A stretch of DNA of 64,000 nucleotides from Hydnum rufescens UP504. Taxonomy: Eukaryota; Basidiomycota; Agaricomycetes; Cantharellales; Hydnaceae. Position numbers and translations under genes: made by a program. Under the pieces are notes generated by a model. It was not told where the DNA came from and did not search any database. It was given only the letters and a program-made list of their open reading frames with translations. Below are positions 57,847 through 64,000 of this stretch, one piece after another (positions within the stretch are counted from its first letter, which is position 1; every line of letters begins with the position of its first letter). The stretch is from NCBI GenBank assembly GCA_014904985.1, contig MU128951.1:224403-288402 (forward strand). The letters run 5' to 3'.

Positions 57847-59598
57847 ATAAAAGCACCCATCCAGGTCTAAGATACCCTTGGATAACACTTCATCTGTCTT
57901 CCATAAGTAATGCTCAAAGGCATCTGACTTCCAACACCCCTGGATTTTGAGCAGGTGAATGGAAAGGCCCTGCCAAAGGTGCTCAGTTGCACCACCAATC
58001 CACAAACTGTGGCCATATACAGCAGGGAATCCAGCATGCATGAAAACTTCAGTACACCATGCATTGAAAGCCATCTTTGTCATGGGGAGGCACCCTGAAG
58101 CAGTTCTGTATGCAAAAAGGTGGGCCAATGGGAGCAAACCTGCATTAGGTGGCTTCATGGTAGAAAAACTGAGACAAAACTGTCACAAAACTGATGCAAA
58201 ACTGGCTTCAGTTTTGCTTGAGTTGTGATCCCTAGTTTTCCTCCAGTTTTTCTTTCTCAAAAGGGGCTTCACAGTAGGGAGCCTAGAACTTGCTTATGAG
58301 TAAGCTGAGCAGAGTGTGGGTCATGTTTTGTCATCATAAATGCAACCTGGCCAAAATGAACTATAGAATTGGAGTGGAGTTTGAGAAAGGGAAAGTATGG
58401 TGCCTGACCCACTTTTGGTTTTTCAAAACTGGCAGTTTTGCATCAGTTTTGTGAAGAATTTCCAGTTCTGGTCTAGTTTTTTTTTTCAGTTTTGTCTTTG
58501 TTTTGCTCCAGTTTTGCTACCATGAAGCCCCCTATTGGAAAGCAAATGATGTTCCATGGCCAAGACAGGGCTGCTGCCATGGGATATGACAGTGATGCAG
58601 ATGTCAGCCCCAAGAAACTTTGTGGTCTTGGTCCAGGGAACATGGAACTTTGCAGAGCATGTGGGGCTTGGGCCAGAACCCAGAAACATGACACCAGGAG
58701 CCCAGGAGACATGGATTGTGGCATCAAAGGATGTTACACTGGGCACTGTTAGCTCACCCAGGTGACAGACCCCCCAGAAGGCACAGGTGGCAACTGCAAA
58801 CACTGCAGAATCAAAGGTATTGTTGAAGTCCAAGTGATTCTGTAGGGCAAAGAGATGCACTGGAAAGACAGGTGGCCTGGGGGGCAGGGAGGGAGAAGAG
58901 GGAAGTGAGGAAGTGGCAGCATGGCAGACTTTCAGAAGAAAGGGGTCATTGCCATGCCATATCTGGCCATTAATTTCATGCCAATGATGCAATGTGCTCA
59001 TGGCATTGTTGATTTTTGATGTGCTAGAAGTGGAAATGGAGGCAAGAAAGAAAGCAAGAGTGTGGGAAGGGGCAGGAAAGCAGTCATCTTCTGGAATACC
59101 CTGGCTATCACACCATGATTGCCAGTGTGCAAGGCCAGACCCATAGGTGGCAAGGGTCTGGGGGGAGAGAGAGTTCTCAAGCAAGGATTCCAGTGAGACT
59201 CTGTCAGCAAGAGCTGCTGATGAGAAAAGAGCCTGGCAATGAGCATGAGCTGCAGGAGAGGTCCAAAAGGCAATGCAATCTTGCCCTTGGACATGGGGTT
59301 GGTAGGGATGGGGGGTTAAGGGAGGAGCTGTTGTCCATGGTTTTTGACCTGTGGGCCACAAAGCAAGGCATGGGTACAGTTCATCAGGCATAGTGGTTGG
59401 CTGGGCCATACAACTGTCTTGGTTTGCAGAGGCACCAGAAGGAGCTGGCACTTTCTTCCTGACATTAAACATCTTGGATAAAAGGGGATAAAACTTCTGG
59501 CACATGGATGATGTGAGGGAGGCACAGGGGATTACCAACAGACCAATTCCCCCTGAGGATGAAGTATCAACTGAGATGCTGAGGTCCACTAGGGGCAC
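57847..59598 (-). pseudogene. tyrosine recombinase (Crypton-like YR) gene, MITE-interrupted
   Basis: Minus strand. The N-terminal part (from about 59,598 or ATG 59,502) includes SLENSLSPQTLATYGSGLAHW-type core-binding features such as LATYGSGLAHWQSWCDSQ, FAVATCAFWGVCHLGEL and FHVPWTKTTKFLGAD. The catalytic part after the MITE has GHSLWIGGATEHL and FEHYLWKTDEVL. Family members read CCRLGEL and GHSFRIGG, so here both catalytic Arg have changed to His and Trp, each by one C-to-T event at a CpG. The active Tyr remains. Leaving out the MITE (58,148-58,532) and one TA joins LLSN to NAGLLPLAHLFAY in frame. Inactive. Confidence 0.85.
58148..58532. mobile_element. 385-bp MITE with TA duplication, copy 2, inside the recombinase gene
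   Basis: Ends GGTGGCTTCATGGTAG and inverted GGGGGCTTCATGGTAG, then AAAACTG repeats. TA at 58,146-58,147 and 58,533-58,534. Same TIR style as the copy at 57,537. Confidence 0.88.
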
Positions 59599-60272
59599 CT
59601 AATGCACCCTCAAAATAGTACCTCTTAGGTGGTTGGAGTTTGCATCTGCAAACCACCTAAGAGGTGCTCTGAGTATAGGCATGTCTAAGACACACCTGAG
59701 GGGTATTTTTGGGGAATTTTTTTTCTAAGTTCACTATATAGACATGTCTAAAATAGCCTGCTGCAGGCACTGCCTGGGAGGGTTTGTTCACTGGCTGGAG
59801 AGTGTTACAGGTCTAATTTAGGCATGTCTAATAAGATATTTTCAGGAGCCTTAGAGGTGTCTATCATCCTTACTGTGTGTCTACAGGTGTCTAAATCAAC
59901 ATTTTGAGCCCAAGACCTCTGGTGGCAGTACCAATAGGTGTCTAATGTTGTCTAGATCCAATAATAATGGTGCTATTGTGGATGCATGTCTACTAGTGTC
60001 TAAATTAAAACAAAGGCATCTGCTCAGGGGGAGATCATTAGATGGTGTCTAATGGTGTCTAAATCAAACATTTTGACATAAAGGCACTTGCTCAGGTTGC
60101 AGTACTAAGAGATGTCTAATGGTGTCTAGATCAATAATTGTGGGACCATTGCAGATGTGTGTCTACAGTGTCCAAATCAAAACAAAGGCAACTGCTTGGA
60201 CAACATCATTAGGTGTCTCATGGAGTCTAATGCTGTCTAAATCAATAGTTGTGGTTGCTCCTGTGCATGTCT

Positions 60273-61939
60273 CGCCAACGTGACCTTCATGTTGTATTGT
60301 CAGCAATTATGCTGACCCCTTTACAAGCAAGAATGCCATCCCCACACAACCAGAAGACTGATTCCTCTGACCCATCAATGTACCTCGCTGAAGTGTATGG
60401 CCTCATCCACAAGATTGGCACATCTTTGCTGGATGAAATTCACACTGCTCAAATATGGAACATACACAAGTTTGTTTTCAATGCTCACCCCAACTACTGT
60501 AAGCAAACTTGTCAGATCTGCACTCCACCTCATGAAGGTGAACATATGACGACCTCATGCATCCTTGCTGCCCTCACCAAAATGAATGCTGTGCTCACAA
60601 AACCAAATGCTGAGCTTATGAAAACAAATGCCAAACTGACGAAAACGAATGCTGAGTTCATGAAAATCAACTCCAGGCTCACAAAACAAATCCAACTCCC
60701 AATGGACACCTTCACTAACTCCTTGAACACCAGCCCCACCCTGAAAGCCAGTCAACACACTCGAAACCATGCTAAAGACAACATTCCCACTCCCTCTGCC
60801 CCTAGCACATGGAGGCATTCTGAATGTCTGAAACCCATAACCCCGACAGGCCCAGCCAAAAAGCTCTTTCCCATCTGCCTGCCCCCTCAAAGCCCAACAT
60901 GCCAAAACCACCCAGGTTGCCTCAATATCCAAGTCTTGCCACCAATCCTGGCCAACAAGCGATTGACTGCCAATAATGCAGTTATCAGCATCAATCACAG
61001 CCTCTGTGAGGCACACACCCCAAACAACATTACTGTGATGTCTGTGCTATACTCGATGGCTGGTAACCCCATTGCCATTGCCCACCCCCCTTGCTCAGCC
61101 AATGACCTACAACCCTATACAACCCTTATCACTAAAGCCATATTCGCGCTGGTGGAAAAGGCTCAAGGATGCCCTGACAGCCAATACTTTCAAGTGAAAC
61201 TCAACCACGTCCTGTTGAGGCGGGGGGATGGAACTCCGATCACCCCAACTGAAGTTGAAGACAAGATTGCAATGAATGTCACTGAATTCCCCAGTTTCAT
61301 ATGCCCACTCCCTCCACAATGGCTGATAACTGCAGACAAGATCCCCCAAAGCAACTCCACCTCATTGGTCTTTACATTCACACATGAACCGGAAGCACAA
61401 CACTTCTTTGACGCTCACACCATTTTCGTCCTTGGTGAACCTTGCAAGACATCTCAATACGAAGAGCGCACCCCCAAGAGGGACCCAAAGAGTGCCTCCA
61501 CTCAGTACAACAACAACCAAGCACCCCATCAGCCTGCATCAGAGAACAGAATTGAGATTGATGACCAGGTGTGGACCCCACCCCATGCAGAGAGGAAACA
61601 AAAACTGTCAGAAAATGCAGAGGTCCAGCACCAGTGCCCTCCCCCTGATACCTGGCTAGCCATCTACGTGCTCCCTGCATATGAAAGCCTCACTCAAACT
61701 ATGATATGTCCATGAAGATGAAGGGAAAGCAGACACAAGACAAATGCAAACTCTCAGATGATATTGGACATGGTACCTCAGGACGAAGGTGTTCAAGGTC
61801 TGTGGTTATGGATGCAGCTCTTATCTTACCTATACTGTGTATATACAATCCCTGGACCTTTGGTCCCCTGCCCTTGGCACCCTTCAGGAGCAGCCGGTAG
61901 TTGCAGGTAAAATATTGAGATATTCATCATCATCATCAT
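60273..61939 (+). mobile_element. 1.67-kb LINE-derived insertion with ORF1 only, 13-bp target duplication
   Basis: CCTGTGCATGTCT stands at 60,260-60,272 and again at 61,940-61,952. The insert ends in a (TCA)n tract, a LINE-like tail. The other arm of the host element (near 63,650) shows the uninterrupted site once. It contains ORF1 and about 220 bp of 3' sequence, but no endonuclease or RT. Confidence 0.85.
60309..61715 (+). CDS. LINE ORF1-like protein, intact 468-residue frame
   Basis: ATG at 60,309 (MLTPLQARMPSPHNQK). A heptad-like repeat with LTKTNAE spacing (about residues 95-135) should form a coiled coil. A Pro/Ser-rich linker follows. The C-terminal half has INHSLCEAHTPNNITVMSV, YFQVKLNHVLLRR and STSLVFTFTHEPEAQHFF, which match the order of the RNA-binding ORF1 (gag-like) region of fungal non-LTR elements as I know them. 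The frame is open from end to end, unusual among the decayed elements here. It would need an RT in trans. The start could be the upstream in-frame codon, but that lies in the target sequence. Confidence 0.7.
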   Translation: MLTPLQARMPSPHNQKTDSSDPSMYLAEVYGLIHKIGTSLLDEIHTAQIWNIHKFVFNAHPNYCKQTCQICTPPHEGEHMTTSCILAALTKMNAVLTKPNAELMKTNAKLTKTNAEFMKINSRLTKQIQLPMDTFTNSLNTSPTLKASQHTRNHAKDNIPTPSAPSTWRHSECLKPITPTGPAKKLFPICLPPQSPTCQNHPGCLNIQVLPPILANKRLTANNAVISINHSLCEAHTPNNITVMSVLYSMAGNPIAIAHPPCSANDLQPYTTLITKAIFALVEKAQGCPDSQYFQVKLNHVLLRRGDGTPITPTEVEDKIAMNVTEFPSFICPLPPQWLITADKIPQSNSTSLVFTFTHEPEAQHFFDAHTIFVLGEPCKTSQYEERTPKRDPKSASTQYNNNQAPHQPASENRIEIDDQVWTPPHAERKQKLSENAEVQHQCPPPDTWLAIYVLPAYESLTQTMICP

Positions 61940-61982
61940 CCTGTGCATGTCTGTCTACTAATCTACACCTAGACATGTCTAG

Positions 61983-63609
61983 TCAATTTCACTACATACT
62001 GTACCTCTAACCCCCAAATTGAATAGATCTAGAATATTTCTTGAATAACTCAATCAATATTGCATGGAATGTTCTGAAATTTGAATCATACACTGTTACA
62101 TACTACTACTACAGATGGAAACAGCTTTCATACAGATTGGATCACTGAGTGAAGCAGGGGGAGGGGGGATCTTGATCATGTGACCAATGTCAAAAGTGCT
62201 TTGAATGGGCTGAAATTTTGGGCCTGTGCCTCAAATGGTGGCCGGGTGTGGCCTACAGAAAATGGGAGTGATTGGAGCTCTGGAAGTTCCCCAATTGGAG
62301 GGGGTATGTCAGTGAAACTTGAAAATATTATGGAAACTCTCACACTGGAGTCATGAGTCTGAAATTTTGGGCAATGTTATGAATGTATTTGGATAACCTA
62401 AGGGTGAATTTTCAGGGCCATTCCATGGATGGAAGGCTCTGGGGAGGAAATTATTATTTAGGGGGGAGTGCTGTGGAATAGTGCCTAGATGAAGTCCAAT
62501 CAGGCTGATATTTGGTATGTATACTCCCCATATGTGTATTAACCTATTGGCATTATATTAGAGCTACCTCTGCTCTACATCTTATATAATTGACTTTTGA
62601 TCTTCCTCCCCCTCCCCCTGAATTTCAACCACTTCCACACATCCAATGTATTTCATTTTTGGATATAGTCAGTGTTATAATATTCTAAGCCTATTCTACT
62701 TAGTTTGGTCCTAATGTGGAGTGTTCTACATTTATGGTAGGCTTTTGTTCCCTTTTTGCCTGAAAAGGGAGTTCAATGCCTAGAAGTAAACAAAATAAGC
62801 TGATTCTTGGCACATATTTATTTGATTACATGGTCATACTCCATGTAAAATTTTAAATCCATATCTTGTTTGTAGGGGGAGTAAATCAATTTTCAAGGTT
62901 AAAACCTATTTGCCTCATATCTCTGTACATACTCCATGGATTTGGCTGAAAATTGAATATGTTCTTTGCCTGAGCAGTGTCTAATCACATGCCGAGTTTC
63001 AGAATGGTCTGCTCATTGGGTATTGTTTGGCAATTTTCACTGCCTCTGGTATCCATTGTCCAGTTCCCTACCTTAAAGTGGGTGGATTGGGATAATTTTT
63101 GGCACATAATTAGTACATTATATTATCATACTCTGTGCAAATTTTCAAGTTCCCGGGTATTCTGTAAGGGGAGGAAATTAATTTTCAGTGTCCAAACTTG
63201 TTTTCCTCATATCTCAATACCTACTGATCGGAATTGGCTGAAATCTTAATATGTTCTTTGCCCTAATAGTCCCCAATCATGTGCCGAATTTCAGAACGAA
63301 CTGCCTAGCAGTTCAGATCTGGCAAGTTCCGCAATTTCTGGTATTCATTTTACTGCCCCCATCTCTCCAGGCACTAGCCACTTGCTCTGGGCCTGGTTTC
63401 TTCATTCAGCCAGGGTCCTTAGGGGTCCCTCCACCCATCCCAGGCACCTCCCTCTGGTCCTGGGCCTCCATTGGGCTGGATGGCTAAATATTATTTGGAT
63501 GTACTTCATCCAATTTCTGCATTTAGGCTTTTTTTTTAAAATAAGAAACACTTTATTATGTAACTGGATATCCAAAGTTATTATGGGATATTACCTAATG
63601 CACCCTTTC
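61983..63609. repeat. non-coding core of the GTGTCTAA element, with tandem units of about 290 bp
   Basis: CATACTCCATGTAAAATTTTAA, TTGCCTCATATCTCTGTACAT and CCGAGTTTCAGAATGGTCTG (62,840-63,010) recur at 63,130-63,300 with the same order about 290 bases later. A weaker third unit may precede. No ORF with a domain. Confidence 0.6.
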
Positions 63610-64000
63610 CTTGTCTAGACATGCCTAGACATGTCTAGGTGTAGATTAGTAGACAGACATGCACAGGAGCAACCACAACTATTGATTTAGACAGCATTAG
63701 ACTCCATAAGACACCTAATGATGTTGTCCAAGCAGTTGCCTTTGTTTTGATTTGGACACTGTAGACACACATCTGCAATGGTCCCACAATTATTGATCTA
63801 GACACCATTAGACATCTCTTAGTACTGCAACCTGAGCAAGTGCCTTTATGTCAAAATGTTTGATTTAGACACCATTAGACACCACCTAATGATGTCACCT
63901 GAGCAGGGGCCCTTATGTCAAAAAGTTTGATTTAGACATTACTGTGCACACATCCACAAGTGTTGAATTAGACACCATTAGACACCATCTAATGATCTCC

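Larger units (their letters stand above)
59621..64000. mobile_element. long-inverted-repeat element rich in GTGTCTAA repeats, runs off the window
   Basis: The arm at about 60,030-60,272 plus 61,953-61,982 recurs inverted at about 63,626-64,000 and continues past the window. The arms carry a tandem unit of about 100 bases built on GGTGTCTAATGGTGTCTAAATCAA; the right arm has at least one extra unit. A hairpin ACCTCTTAGGTGGTT...AACCACCTAAGAGGT lies at 59,621-59,666 near the left outer side. No transposase was recognised. An ORF1-only LINE is nested in the left arm. Confidence 0.7.

Overview
This window is nuclear DNA of a filamentous basidiomycete, most likely an Agaricomycete. The spliced host genes have introns of about 50-90 bp with GT...AG ends, and the mobile elements include a tyrosine recombinase with the CHLGEL/GHSLWIGG layout that I associate with Agaricomycetes. 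The genus cannot be named from the sequence alone.

Two short host-gene islands are CpG-rich. Island 1 (about 40.8-44.4 kb) holds a divergent pair: a REX4-type 3'-5' RNA exonuclease (minus) and a GPI-anchored chitin deacetylase (plus). Island 2 (about 50.0-57.2 kb) holds the Rieske iron-sulfur subunit of complex III (minus), a STE20/Fray-like kinase (plus), an NF-kappa-B-inhibitor-like/J-like protein (plus), and the 5' half of an OST-alpha/TMEM184 membrane protein (plus) that is cut by a repeat at 57,178. The exon models are my own splicing; the four complete spliced models (RIP1, kinase, chitin deacetylase, NFKBIL1-like) and the REX4 model stay in frame.

Everything else is a nested graveyard of mobile DNA, mostly CpG-depleted. 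From 1 to 12.1 kb there is a 6.3-kb element with inverted repeats of about 650 bp, a partial indel-ridden second copy, a 93-bp minisatellite and a 25-N assembly gap. From 12.1 to 36 kb there are fragments of a palindromic element family, MITEs, tandem promoter-like monomers ahead of a LINE ORF2 relic, a Ty3/Gypsy element, a 2.8-kb almost complete palindrome of stacked hairpins, decayed coiled-coil ORFs and a solo LTR. From 36 to 40.4 kb a hAT transposon with an exact 8-bp target duplication sits inside a second member of the palindromic family. From 44.7 to 48.7 kb there are a TA-flanked MITE, a solo LTR with a 5-bp duplication, LTR pieces and two foldback/hAT MITEs. From 57.2 to 64 kb there are a tyrosine-recombinase gene interrupted by a MITE and a long-inverted-repeat element carrying an ORF1-only LINE insertion with a 13-bp duplication.

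The main themes are compositional duality (methylation-type C-to-T decay in mobile DNA against intact host islands), several insertions whose empty site can be read directly in the window, and a family of giant non-coding palindromes built of stable hairpins that I cannot assign to a known class.
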